From Butyribacter intestini (GTDB lineage: Bacteria; Bacillota; Clostridia; Lachnospirales; Lachnospiraceae): a DNA stretch of 64,000 nucleotides. The stretch spans positions 357,060 to 421,059 of the forward strand of contig LLKB01000005.1 in NCBI GenBank assembly GCA_001414325.1, written 5' to 3'. Position numbers and translations under genes: made by a program. Below, piece after piece: positions 18,689 through 26,521 of this stretch (within the stretch, counting starts at the first letter, position 1; the number at the start of each line of letters is the position of its first letter). Below the pieces are notes generated by a model. The model saw only the letters and a program-made list of their open reading frames with translations. It was not told where the DNA came from and searched no databases.

Positions 18689-18778
18689 TCAGCGGCAACA
18701 GTAATCATGCCACCATTTAAAGCTGCACATTCGACTGTCTTTCATTGTGTAGTCAACTAAAAATCGTCTGTTTATCAT
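18689..18778 (-). CDS. Cys-ending leader peptide upstream of metY-cysK (29 codons)
   Basis: A short open frame ATG(18778) to TGA(18689) encodes 29 residues, beginning MINRRFLVDY and ending W-W-H-D-Y-C-C-R-stop, with one more Cys at position 18. GGAGGGAGTTAA stands directly before the ATG, a much stronger ribosome site than most genes here have. It lies within the transcript predicted from the promoter at 18814-18841 and about 180 nt ahead of metY. Consecutive scarce codons for the pathway's end product, at the end of a small peptide before a biosynthetic operon, are the hallmark of translation-sensing attenuation. The codons TGT TGC lie in one arm of a short stem (GTGGCA/TGCCGC). No clear U-run terminator follows, so the switching mechanism is not visible. 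Cysteine sensing is inference. Confidence 0.72.
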   Translation of the reverse strand: MINRRFLVDYTMKDSRMCSFKWWHDYCCR

Positions 18779-18813
18779 TTAACTCCCTCCATACTCTACT
18801 TGTCATATATTTC

Positions 18814-18841
18814 ATATTACCTTGGTATGATTTGCTGACAA
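18814..18841 (-). promoter_or_regulatory. Promoter of the leader-metY-cysK operon with a dyad in the spacer
   Basis: -35 TTGTCA (18836-18841), 16-bp spacer, -10 TAATAT (18814-18819). The arms TACC and GGTA (18818-18821 and 18824-18827) form a small dyad overlapping the -10 edge and spacer, a position suitable for a repressor. An Rrf2/CymR-type regulator would fit the pathway, but no such gene is in the window. Confidence 0.65.
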
Positions 18842-18902
18842 AAATTATAATACTCTCTTATTCCTACTTTGTCAATAGGAAATATATATTTTTTTTACTA
18901 AT

Positions 18903-19088
18903 GTGTAACAGTTCAGCCATAAAAAGATAATTGGCAATACAATGAGCTTGTTCATTGTATTGTTAAGTACCTTTTTATGGTAGAATAGCCTTTCATTTCT
19001 GAAATGAGTAAACATAAGCTGCAAAGCAGCGACTGACAGCTCGCTGGCAGGTTTATGAATGTAAGAAATGCAAGGCTTAACTGTTACA
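18903..19088. repeat. Inverted-repeat element, type II, copy 1 (MITE-like)
   Basis: Ends are GTGTAACAGTTCAGCC (18903-18918) and GGCTTAACTGTTACA (19074-19088), inverted with one mismatch. CTAAT lies directly outside both ends (18898-18902 and 19089-19093), like a 5-bp target duplication. Inside are a perfect 10-bp stem CCATAAAAAG/CTTTTTATGG enclosing a second stem (CAATACAATGA/TCATTGTATTG), and a second block with small hairpins (GCTGCAAAGCAGC; CTGACAG/CTGGCAG). The mnmA stop codon falls in the right-hand CTAAT. It separates mnmA from the metY promoter and may also act as a terminator. The rest of the stretch from the leader peptide to here holds only the promoter. Confidence 0.8.
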
Positions 19089-20168
19089 CTAATATCTAGT
19101 TATCCATCCGCCGGCAGCTATCACATCCCCATCATAAAATACAATAGCCTGTCCCGGTGTGACTGCCCTCTGCTTCTCATCAAACACACATTTTAATCTT
19201 CCGTCTTTCTCTGGGTAAACAATACATGGCGAACCCTGGTGTGCATATCGTATCTTTCCGATAAACCTCGTCGGCTCTGTTATGTTCTCAACCGACATAT
19301 AGTTTATGTTTTCGACATATACCGTATCTGAAAATACACTCTTTCCGTCACCTAAAACTATCTCTCTCGTGTCAGGACATATTTTATTTATATAATAAGG
19401 CTGTGTAGATGGAAGTCCAAGTCCTTTTCTCTGCCCTATGGTATAGTGTTCTATTCCCTTGTGGACTCCGAGAACATTTCCGTTTTCATCCACAAAATTT
19501 CCGGGAACTGTCTTTTTTCCTGTCTCTCTCTCAATAAAACCTGCATAATCATGGTCAGGTACAAAGCATATATCCTGACTGTCACTCTTGTGTGCGACTT
19601 CAAGACCTATTTTTTCTGCAATCTCTCTTATCTGGTCTTTATTATATTCACCAACCGGCATAAGCGTTCTTCTAAGCTGCTCCTGACTGAGATTAAAAAG
19701 CACATATGTCTGGTCTTTCTTCTTTGTCGCAGACATTTTGATGGTATATCTGCCATTGTCAAGTTTCACTATTCTTGCATAGTGGCCTGTAGCAATATAA
19801 TCAGCACCTATCTCCATCGAACGCTGTAAAAGTGACTGCCATTTAACATACTTGTTGCAGGCTATACAAGGATTAGGCGTATGTCCCTTTTTATATTCAT
19901 CGACAAAATAATCTATAACATATTTCTGGAAATCATCCCTGAAATTCATTACATAATAAGGTATGTCAAGCTGTGCAGCCACACGCCTTGCATCCTCCAC
20001 TGCTGACATTCCGCAGCAGCCTCCCTCATGCTCAACTGTACAGGCATCTTCCTGCTGCCATATCTGCATCGTAACTCCGATAACATCATATCCCTGTTCT
20101 TTCAATAAATAAGCCGCAACCGATGAGTCAACACCGCCCGACATTCCAACAACAACTTTCTTCTTCAT
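19089..20168 (-). CDS. mnmA: tRNA-specific 2-thiouridylase MnmA
   Basis: Adds sulfur to uridine 34 of tRNAs for Lys, Glu and Gln. 359 residues from ATG 20168 (MKKKVVVGMSGGVDSS); homologues begin here, so the nine extra codons upstream are not used. The PP-loop SGGVDSS is at about 10-16. The catalytic Cys pair lies in NPCIACNKYVKW (about 102) and SQDICFVPDHDY (about 200). A KKDQTYVLFNLSQEQL stretch and a C-terminal beta-barrel (GQAIVFYDGDVIAAGGWI) complete the family pattern. It follows nifS and nifU, which supply persulfide and scaffold functions. Its stop codon lies in the flank of a type II repeat. Confidence 0.96.
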   Translation of the reverse strand: MKKKVVVGMSGGVDSSVAAYLLKEQGYDVIGVTMQIWQQEDACTVEHEGGCCGMSAVEDARRVAAQLDIPYYVMNFRDDFQKYVIDYFVDEYKKGHTPNPCIACNKYVKWQSLLQRSMEIGADYIATGHYARIVKLDNGRYTIKMSATKKKDQTYVLFNLSQEQLRRTLMPVGEYNKDQIREIAEKIGLEVAHKSDSQDICFVPDHDYAGFIERETGKKTVPGNFVDENGNVLGVHKGIEHYTIGQRKGLGLPSTQPYYINKICPDTREIVLGDGKSVFSDTVYVENINYMSVENITEPTRFIGKIRYAHQGSPCIVYPEKDGRLKCVFDEKQRAVTPGQAIVFYDGDVIAAGGWITRY

Positions 20169-20266
20169 ATATCCAAAACCTTTCTTAAAACTCATTCAGT
20201 CAGACAGATATTCACAATCCACTCTGCTCATTTCACAATTTCCACAAAACAATAATAGCCGTACCA

Positions 20267-20306
20267 TAAAAGATAAATGTACCTTTTTATCATACACTAT
20301 CTTTTA
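20267..20306. other. Hairpin between nifU and mnmA
   Basis: TAAAAGATA (20267-20275) pairs perfectly with TATCTTTTA (20298-20306), with inner TGTA/TACA. The arms are A/T-rich with no separate U-run, so it may be a weak bidirectional terminator, a processing site or a pause that lowers mnmA expression relative to nifSU. Confidence 0.4.
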
Positions 20307-20338
20307 CAATACGACCACTACTTTTAGTCAGCAACTCT

Positions 20339-20782
20339 CTAGTATTCTTCCTCAGGAGCTTCCTCTTTTTCACTTATATCATTTACAGGCTTTTCAAGTC
20401 CTTCAATCTTAATACCATTCTTCTCTGCATAATCCCAGAGTGCTGCATGTATAGCTTCCTCTGCAAGAAGTGAACAATGAACCTTAACAGGTGGAAGTCC
20501 GTCGAGTGCTTCCATAACAGCTTTATTTGTAACCTGTAAAGCCTCCTGAACTGTCTTTCCTTTTACAAGCTCAGTTGCCATACTGCTTGTTGCAACTGCC
20601 GCACCACATCCAAATGTCTTAAACTTTACATCTTGTATAATTCCATTATCATCAATATCAAGGTACATTCTCATAATGTCACCGCATTTTGCGTTACCAA
20701 CTGTACCTACACCGCTTGCGTCTTCTATCTCTCCGACATTTCTTGGATTGTTGAAATGATCCATAACTTTTTCACTGTACAT
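20339..20782 (-). CDS. nifU: Iron-sulfur cluster scaffold NifU/IscU-like protein
   Basis: 147-residue scaffold receiving sulfur from the cysteine desulfurase. The three cluster-ligand Cys are visible: VGNAKCGDIM (about 33), FGCGAAVATSSM (about 59) and VKVHCSLLAEEA (about 103). The N terminus MYSEKVMDHFNNPRNVGEI is typical. It lacks the Fdx and Nfu-like extra domains of full NifU, so it is the short IscU-like form, with a Glu-rich tail. GGAGG lies 6 nt before ATG. It sits between nifS (26 bp upstream) and mnmA, a common Clostridia arrangement. Confidence 0.94.
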   Translation of the reverse strand: MYSEKVMDHFNNPRNVGEIEDASGVGTVGNAKCGDIMRMYLDIDDNGIIQDVKFKTFGCGAAVATSSMATELVKGKTVQEALQVTNKAVMEALDGLPPVKVHCSLLAEEAIHAALWDYAEKNGIKIEGLEKPVNDISEKEEAPEEEY

Positions 20783-20808
20783 AGTAAGCCTCCATTCTGT
20801 GTTTTTAT

Positions 20809-21990
20809 CTATTTATTATTCTTTACAAAATCCTCATAAAGAGGCGACATACTTCTAAGTCTCTCGATAATTCCCTTAAGTTTGTCTACCGTAAAGTCAA
20901 CTTCTTCCATTGTGTTTTTCTCTGATAAAGTAAGTCTCAATGAACCATGTGCTATTTCGTGCGGAAGTCCGATGGCAAGTAAAACATGTGAAGGATCAAG
21001 TGAACCTGATGTACATGCTGAACCGCTCGAACCACAGACACCGTTCTGGTCAAGTAAAATGAGCATCGACTCGCCCTCGATAAACCTAAAGCATACATTT
21101 ACATTGTTTGGAAGTCTTTTAACTTTATCACCATTTAATTTAGCATAAGGGATTTCTTCCATAACTCTGCTTATAAGATGGTCTCTGAGCTTTGTCTCAT
21201 ATTCCATTCTCTCTTTCATATTGTCTCTTGCAAGCTCAACAGCTTTTCCTATTCCGACAATACCCGGAACATTGTGAGTACCTGCTCTTCTCTGTCTCTC
21301 CTGTGCTCCGCCGTGAACAAATGAACCGATTTTTACACCTTTTCTGATATACATGATACCGATTCCCTTAGGTCCGTTTATTTTGTGACCGCTTGCACTG
21401 AGCATATCTATATTCATCTCATCAACATTCATAGGAATATGACCGAATGCCTGAACCGCATCAGTATGGAACAATACACCATGATCTTTAGCAATCTTTC
21501 CTATCTCAGCTATAGGCTCTATCGTACCAATCTCATTATTTGCTGTCATGATTGAAACAAGTATCGTGTCAGGTCTTATCGCTTTTTCAACATCAGCAGG
21601 ATTTACAAAGCCGTTCTCATCTACATCAAGATAAGTAACTTCAAATCCTTTTTTCTCAAGATATTCACAAGTGTGCAAAATAGCATGATGCTCTATCTTT
21701 GAAGTGATAATATGCTTGCCTTTGTTTGCGTAAGCATCGGCAGTTGCCTTTAATGCCCAGTTATCAGATTCACTTCCACCGCCGGTAAAATAAATCTCTT
21801 CCGTTCTTGCACCAAGAAAGTCTGCAATAGTCTTTCTTGCATCCTCAACAGCTTTCTTACTGTTTCCTGCAAAACTATATATACTTGATGGATTTCCATA
21901 AAACTCAGTAAAATATGGTTTCATAGCATCAAACACTTCAGGATATACCTGCGTGGTAGCCGCATTGTCCATATAAATACATTTACTCAT
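20809..21990 (-). CDS. nifS: Cysteine desulfurase (NifS/IscS class)
   Basis: 393-residue PLP enzyme that removes sulfur from cysteine for Fe-S clusters and tRNA thiolation. Typical motifs: MDNAATTQVYPEV at the start, FTGGGSESDNWAL, HHAILHTCEYLEKKG, FHTDAVQAFGHIP, the PLP lysine in SGHKINGPKG (about 204) and the catalytic Cys loop GSSGSACTSGSLDPSHVL (Cys about 327). The 12-residue-type active loop indicates the IscS/NifS group rather than SufS. A consensus promoter is at 22058-22085. It is the first gene of nifS-nifU-mnmA. NifS competes for cysteine with protein synthesis, and the adjacent metY-cysK operon replenishes it. Confidence 0.95.
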   Translation of the reverse strand: MSKCIYMDNAATTQVYPEVFDAMKPYFTEFYGNPSSIYSFAGNSKKAVEDARKTIADFLGARTEEIYFTGGGSESDNWALKATADAYANKGKHIITSKIEHHAILHTCEYLEKKGFEVTYLDVDENGFVNPADVEKAIRPDTILVSIMTANNEIGTIEPIAEIGKIAKDHGVLFHTDAVQAFGHIPMNVDEMNIDMLSASGHKINGPKGIGIMYIRKGVKIGSFVHGGAQERQRRAGTHNVPGIVGIGKAVELARDNMKERMEYETKLRDHLISRVMEEIPYAKLNGDKVKRLPNNVNVCFRFIEGESMLILLDQNGVCGSSGSACTSGSLDPSHVLLAIGLPHEIAHGSLRLTLSEKNTMEEVDFTVDKLKGIIERLRSMSPLYEDFVKNNK

Positions 21991-22057
21991 ATTTGTCCAC
22001 TCCTTTGTCTATATAATAAATTTTATTTTCTAACGAAAACTCTTATCAACAAGGATT

Positions 22058-22085
22058 ATTATAACATTGCTTTTTTCAATGTCAA
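22058..22085 (-). promoter_or_regulatory. Promoter of nifS-nifU(-mnmA)
   Basis: -35 TTGACA (22080-22085), 16-bp spacer, -10 TATAAT (22058-22063). Both hexamers are perfect. The start codon of nifS is about 67 nt downstream of the -10. Confidence 0.8.
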
Positions 22086-22221
22086 CATGATAATTACCGT
22101 ATATATGCAATCTTATTGAAAACATTTATCAATAAACCTTTTTGACAGATTGAGTAGAAAAAAAACTTGAACATCAAAGTATAAACTCCAATGTACAAGT
22201 TTTAAACTCTCAATATGTAAA

Positions 22222-22304
22222 TGCACCAGGAGGGATTTGAACCCTCACGAAGTCACCCCCGACGGATTTTGAGTCCGTTGCGTCTGCCGTTCCGCCACTA
22301 GTGC
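22222..22304 (-). tRNA. tRNA-Leu (anticodon CAA)
   Basis: 83 nt with a complete cloverleaf: acceptor GCACTAG/CTGGTGC (one U-G pair), D-arm region with GGCGGAACGGCAGACGC, anticodon stem CGGA/TCCG with loop CTCAAAA giving anticodon CAA, a long class II variable arm (GGGGGTGACTTCGTGA region), and T-arm GAGGG-TTCAAAT-CCCTC. Discriminator A; CCA is not encoded. The long variable arm and anticodon identify leucine, reading UUG. Confidence 0.96.
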
Positions 22305-22329
22305 ATATTGTGCTGTCACAACATTTGCT

Positions 22330-22358
22330 ATCATATCATTAAACATCCGAAATGTCAA
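22330..22358 (-). promoter_or_regulatory. Promoter of the tRNA-Leu gene
   Basis: -35 TTGACA (22353-22358), 17-bp spacer, -10 TATGAT (22330-22335), with the tRNA 5' end about 26 nt downstream of the -10. Confidence 0.8.
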
Positions 22359-22398
22359 CAATATTTTTTCTTTTTTCAACTCATCCCCGAATGATTTT

Positions 22399-22454
22399 AT
22401 TGAAAAGAAACTGCCACATAGTCACAATCAAAAATGCGGCAGATTATTTTCAAT
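22399..22454 (-). terminator. Terminator-like long hairpin downstream of the cheY-like gene
   Basis: A 17-bp inverted repeat with two mismatches (ATTGAAAA...CTGCC at 22399-22415 and its complement at 22438-22454) lies just past the cheY-like stop. The U-rich part is inside the arm rather than after it, so efficiency is uncertain. Confidence 0.5.
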
Positions 22455-22481
22455 AGGAATATTAATAATTATGTAGATATA

Positions 22482-22844
22482 TTAACCAATAACTTTCTTA
22501 ACAGCCTCTAAAACTCTATCTGCCTGGAATGGCTTAACAATAAAGTCTTTAGCTCCATTCTGAATAGCTTCAATAACCATTGCCTGCTGTCCCATTGCTG
22601 AACACATGATAACATTTGCTCCGGCATCAGCTTCTTTAATCTTCTTTAAAGCCTGAATACCATCCATCTCCGGCATAGTAATATCAAGTGTAACTAAATC
22701 AGGCTTTAACTCTGTATATTTCTGGATAGCGACAACACCATTTTCAGCCTCACCGACTACATTGTAACCACCTTTTGTTAAAATATCCTTTACCATCATG
22801 CGCATAAATGCGGCATCGTCAACAACTAAAATATTATTTCCCAT
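22482..22844 (-). CDS. cheY: CheY-like single-domain response regulator
   Basis: 120 residues from ATG 22844 (MGNNILVVDD); GGAG is 7 nt upstream, so the ATG codons a few triplets earlier are not used. A full receiver domain: acidic pocket D9-D10, phospho-acceptor D54 in LDITMPEMDG, the Thr/Ser switch in MCSAMGQ and the conserved Lys in VKPFQ. There is no output domain. Sequence features (DDAAFMRMMVKDIL, AMGQQAMVIEAI) match CheY of motile Firmicutes, which controls flagellar motor switching. No chemotaxis or flagellar gene is nearby, so a role in another phosphorelay is possible. Transcribed alone from a perfect promoter. Confidence 0.9.
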   Translation of the reverse strand: MGNNILVVDDAAFMRMMVKDILTKGGYNVVGEAENGVVAIQKYTELKPDLVTLDITMPEMDGIQALKKIKEADAGANVIMCSAMGQQAMVIEAIQNGAKDFIVKPFQADRVLEAVKKVIG

Positions 22845-22949
22845 GGTCATTCTCCCTTGCATAAATTAATAACAGATCTTATTTTATAACATAATCTGCC
22901 CAAAACTAACTTTTCTTTTGTCAGTCCTATAGACTACAATCTTGATAAG

Positions 22950-22978
22950 ATTATATATCTTTTAATTCTTTGTGTCAA
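22950..22978 (-). promoter_or_regulatory. Promoter of the cheY-like gene
   Basis: -35 TTGACA (22973-22978), 17-bp spacer, -10 TATAAT (22950-22955): fully consensus. It implies a 5' leader of about 100 nt before the ATG. Confidence 0.82.
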
Positions 22979-23007
22979 GTAAAATGGATTATCTAAAAGC
23001 ATTTACT

Positions 23008-23460
23008 TTAAAAATACTTATGACTTCCCCATAAATTACTTCTTTTAAGATCAAGATATTCGCTATATGCTTTTTCCAGTATCTGCTTTTCATTTGAAAA
23101 TTTGAGCATATGATATGCTTCATGATACTTATAATATCCTGAGTCTACAAAATATTCCTCCTTCTGAGGTTTACTGTGATAACTGTCTGCCATCATAAGA
23201 TACCAGTGTACATCTTTTACTACTGTGTCATTTGGTGTGTTAAAGGTATATTGGCTCTTGCCAACATATTTGATAATACTGGCAGCCACATTCGTTTCTT
23301 CTTTCACTTCCCTTAAAGCAGTTTCCTTATATTCCTCGCCTGCTTCGACTGTCCCCTTTGGAAGAACCCAGCCATCATAACGATGTTTATAATTCTTGTA
23401 GAGCAATAAGATTTTTCCTCTAAAAATCACCACGCCGCCACAGCTCGTTGCTTCGATCAT
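23008..23460 (-). CDS. Nudix hydrolase
   Basis: 150 residues. The Nudix box is intact: G-TVEAG-E-x7-REVKEETNV, matching Gx5Ex7REUxEExGU, within a normal-length domain. The N-terminal SCGGVVIFRGKILLLYKN is typical of diadenosine polyphosphate or nucleotide-sanitising Nudix proteins, including the MutT/Ap4A group. Exact substrate cannot be told from the sequence. AAGGAGG stands 7 nt before ATG. Monocistronic, with its own promoter. Confidence 0.9.
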   Translation of the reverse strand: MIEATSCGGVVIFRGKILLLYKNYKHRYDGWVLPKGTVEAGEEYKETALREVKEETNVAASIIKYVGKSQYTFNTPNDTVVKDVHWYLMMADSYHSKPQKEEYFVDSGYYKYHEAYHMLKFSNEKQILEKAYSEYLDLKRSNLWGSHKYF

Positions 23461-23498
23461 TGCAATTCCTCCTTGGTGTGCGTGTACATATTGTGTAT

Positions 23499-23527
23499 AT
23501 TATACCCTTTTTAACATACTTTTGCAA
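23499..23527 (-). promoter_or_regulatory. Promoter of the Nudix gene
   Basis: -35 TTGCAA (23522-23527), 17-bp spacer, -10 TATAAT (23499-23504), about 40 nt before the ATG. Confidence 0.75.
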
Positions 23528-23555
23528 CAAATTTTCAAAATCCCGCAATTTATAA

Positions 23556-25133
23556 CTAATTCCCCAGATACTCACTAAACATCGCTTTTGCTATTGGCAC
23601 TGCATACCTGTTTCCTGTTCCTGCTGCCTCGACCACTATACTCACCGCTATCTTAGGCTTATCTGCCGGTGCAAATCCCACAAACCATGCATGCGAGTTT
23701 CCCTTTGAATTAAATTCAGCAGATCCTGTCTTTCCGGCAGCCTTATAAGAAAATCCGTTAAGTGCCGTTCCTGTTCCCTCACTGACAACGGCTTTCATCA
23801 GTTTCTTTACCGTTCCTGCTGTTTTTTTGTCTATTATATTTCCTATTTTTTTAGGTGAATAGCTTTTAACCGTCTTTCCGGCATCATTTTCCGTATGATC
23901 GACTATATACGGTGTCATCATTTTTCCATCATTTGCTATCGTACTGCTTATAAGTACATTCTCAAGAGGTGTTATTCCCGTCTTTCCCTGACCTATAGAT
24001 GTCTGCATTACCTCATATTTATCTGACTTTCTGTTAAGTACAAAACTGCTTTTCTTATAATCAAAGTTTACTGAAAGACTCTTGTTAAAATTAAATTTTT
24101 CGCATAATTCCCTGAATTTATCCACATTAAGTTTTAAGCCTATATCTGCGAATGAACAGTTACATGATTTTGCAAATGCCCGTCTTAAATCTACTTCCCC
24201 GTGTCTTTCCCCGGCATAACACCTTATCCTGTTACCATAAAATGAATCTGAGCCTTTACACACATATCTGTATTTTTTATAGATGTCCTGATTTTCAAGA
24301 ATATATTCAGTTGCAGTCATTATCTTAAATGTAGAGCCCGGAGGATATAACCCTTGAGTTGCCCTGTTTAGTAATGCCGACTCCGTACTGTTCCCGGATA
24401 TTAGTTTACTCCAGTCCTTAGAAACATTGTTTGGGTCATAGTCGGGTTTTGAAACCATAGCAAGAATCTTTCCTGTTGACGGTTCCATCGCAACGACTGC
24501 TCCCTTATAACTTCCAAGTGCATTATACGCCGTTTTCTGAAGTTTGTAGTCAAGTGTGGTTATAACATTATCCCCAGGCTTTTTTTCTCCCTTGAAATCT
24601 GAAAAAAGCTGTTCGGCTGGATTTGCATGGGAAGTAAGCAGCGGATAACACTGACTTAATTCCACTCCCGTCATACTGTTTGTAATTCTTCCGACGGCAT
24701 GGCAGAACATATTTTTATATGGATAATATCTTGTATCATTTCCATGTTTGTCTGTTATCGTCTTTGCAAGTACCTTTCCGTCAGCAGATACTATATCGCC
24801 ACGCTTTACTTTTTTGGCAAGTACCTCCTGCCTTTTATTATATGAATTATTTATTATATCCGCACTGTCACGCACCATAAATCTTGTAATATACAAAACC
24901 ATTGCAAGAAATAGTGCAACAAAGCAATAGGTTACTACCAATATCTGACGGTTTCCCATTTTTCTTTCTCTGTTTTGAACATCCTGTTGACGCATATCGG
25001 AGTCATGTCCGCTCCCCCCTGCCCCCCTGATGCTTCGTCCTATTCTTACGCTTCTGCCGGCTCTCTTTAAATCCGTGTTCCGATTTTTCCCTGAATTTTT
25101 TTCTCTACTCCTGTCATTATGACTCCGCCTCAT
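23556..25133 (-). CDS. Penicillin-binding protein, class B-like transpeptidase (PbpA/FtsI group)
   Basis: Peptidoglycan transpeptidase of about 525 residues. An unusually Arg/Gly/Ser-rich cytoplasmic tail (about residues 1-60) precedes one membrane segment (QILVVTYCFVALFLAMVLY), a dimerisation-type region (RGDIVSADGKVLAKT) and a penicillin-binding domain. Active-site motifs: SxxK in PPGSTFKIMTA (about 266), SxN in KSCNCSF (about 323), KTG in AGKTGSAEF (about 468). Three ATG codons follow GGGGGG; the third (25133) has the best spacing. Its start overlaps the FtsW/RodA-type gene by 17 bp, fitting the known pairing of a SEDS glycosyltransferase with a cognate class B enzyme. Whether it serves division, elongation or sporulation is not decided by sequence. 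Confidence 0.9.
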   Translation of the reverse strand: MRRSHNDRSREKNSGKNRNTDLKRAGRSVRIGRSIRGAGGSGHDSDMRQQDVQNRERKMGNRQILVVTYCFVALFLAMVLYITRFMVRDSADIINNSYNKRQEVLAKKVKRGDIVSADGKVLAKTITDKHGNDTRYYPYKNMFCHAVGRITNSMTGVELSQCYPLLTSHANPAEQLFSDFKGEKKPGDNVITTLDYKLQKTAYNALGSYKGAVVAMEPSTGKILAMVSKPDYDPNNVSKDWSKLISGNSTESALLNRATQGLYPPGSTFKIMTATEYILENQDIYKKYRYVCKGSDSFYGNRIRCYAGERHGEVDLRRAFAKSCNCSFADIGLKLNVDKFRELCEKFNFNKSLSVNFDYKKSSFVLNRKSDKYEVMQTSIGQGKTGITPLENVLISSTIANDGKMMTPYIVDHTENDAGKTVKSYSPKKIGNIIDKKTAGTVKKLMKAVVSEGTGTALNGFSYKAAGKTGSAEFNSKGNSHAWFVGFAPADKPKIAVSIVVEAAGTGNRYAVPIAKAMFSEYLGN

Positions 25134-26508
25134 CATCATCCCCCCTTTTATTGTTTATAACATATAATCCCTGTATTATAGCAAACAGTATCAGTGTACT
25201 TGTGACTGAACTTCCTCCGTAACTTACAAGCGGCAGGGTAACTCCGGTAGATGGAATAAACTTTGTAACTCCGCCTATTGTAAGAAATACCTGAAACATA
25301 TATTCAACACTTAAGCCGAGTGCAGTAAGCTTATAAAATCTATTTTCTATCTTCAAAGAAATATTTATAAACATTATAAAGCAGCTTATCTCCACAAGTA
25401 TAATGCATATACCAAAAAAAACTCCCATCTCCTCGCATATAGCAGAAAAGATAAAATCTGTTTTTGAAACGGGTATCTTTTCCGGTGTCCCCTCGCAAAA
25501 TCCCATTCCAAACCATCCGCCGGTACCTATCGCAAATAATGACTGTGTTACCTGGTAACCTTTATTTGCAACATCGCTCCAGGGGTCTTTCCATGCTGAA
25601 ACTCTTACCCTTACATGGTAAAACAGCTTGTACGCAAGAACTGCTCCTGCTGCCAATGCCCCTGTTCCAAGAACAAGATAACTCTCTTTTCTTGTCGATA
25701 CATATAATATAACAAGATAAGTTATATAAAATATGAGTGCACCGCCTAAATCTTTTTCTGCTATGAGTATAAGCACATGAATTGCCGCTGGTATAGAGAC
25801 TTTTACTACATCTGCAAAATTTCTCACTCTCGACAAAAAAGCTGCCGCAAAAAATACAAATATTATTTTCACAAATTCTGACGGCTGAAGTGCAAAACTT
25901 CCGATTATTATCCAGTTTCTTGCCCCATATTTTTCCTTTCCTATCACAAACACAAGTGACAGCATTGCTATACCTATCAGGGCATATACAACTCCAAATT
26001 TGTCGAAATAAGGAAATTTTTCTATAATAAATGGTATAAACAAAGCCACAACCCCTATAGCCGCAACAAATATCATCTGTCTGATTATGTCCACCGTGCT
26101 GAGTCTTTCTATCATTATGAAACCGATAGTCAGAAGCATCATCATATTATTTAAAACAAGCTTTGACATTCCCTTATACACAAAAGGATAAGCCTTGCAC
26201 ATAAATACCAGCATTAAAAACTGGCACACATAAAATATCAATATATTTTTGTCAAGACTGTTTAAGAACAATACAAATGTTGCTATAAAATGTATTGCAA
26301 ACATCATTTTCTGCTGCCTTGCATAAACTCTTTGTTCTCTCTCTTTATTTCTCCCGATAAAAACCGTAAAACAATGCCATGTATATATTGCAAACAATAT
26401 AATTATTATATATTTTGATGTTTCAACAAGTATAGAATGAAGTACACCGATAATGTTCATGTCACCAAACAGATTTATCAGCTTTTCTGCTGCCTGTTGT
26501 TTATTCAT
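25117..26508 (-). CDS. SEDS peptidoglycan polymerase (FtsW/RodA/SpoVE family)
   Basis: 463 residues with 10 or more membrane segments. Family signatures: GARNWIIIGSFALQPSEFVKI, the loop with AEKDLGGALIFYITY, YQVTQSLFAIGTGGWFGMGF and the final loop FIPSTGVTLPLVSYGGSS. SEDS proteins polymerise lipid II and act with a class B penicillin-binding protein, here encoded by the overlapping downstream gene. The N terminus is longer than in most RodA proteins. GGGGG precedes the ATG by 5 nt. U32 peptidase is 13 bp upstream. Confidence 0.92.
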   Translation of the reverse strand: MNKQQAAEKLINLFGDMNIIGVLHSILVETSKYIIIILFAIYTWHCFTVFIGRNKEREQRVYARQQKMMFAIHFIATFVLFLNSLDKNILIFYVCQFLMLVFMCKAYPFVYKGMSKLVLNNMMMLLTIGFIMIERLSTVDIIRQMIFVAAIGVVALFIPFIIEKFPYFDKFGVVYALIGIAMLSLVFVIGKEKYGARNWIIIGSFALQPSEFVKIIFVFFAAAFLSRVRNFADVVKVSIPAAIHVLILIAEKDLGGALIFYITYLVILYVSTRKESYLVLGTGALAAGAVLAYKLFYHVRVRVSAWKDPWSDVANKGYQVTQSLFAIGTGGWFGMGFCEGTPEKIPVSKTDFIFSAICEEMGVFFGICIILVEISCFIMFINISLKIENRFYKLTALGLSVEYMFQVFLTIGGVTKFIPSTGVTLPLVSYGGSSVTSTLILFAIIQGLYVINNKRGDDDEAES

Positions 26509-26521
26509 TAAATCCCCCCAG

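Noticed and set aside
18510-18830. S-box (SAM) riboswitch or T-box upstream of metY
   Set aside because: I could not find the conserved core of either: no T-box sequence complementary to tRNA acceptor ends and no SAM-I junction pattern; the leader peptide explains the region better.
20809-22085. An Rrf2/IscR repressor gene expected next to nifS
   Set aside because: No such frame is present; only the promoter and the tRNA gene lie upstream.
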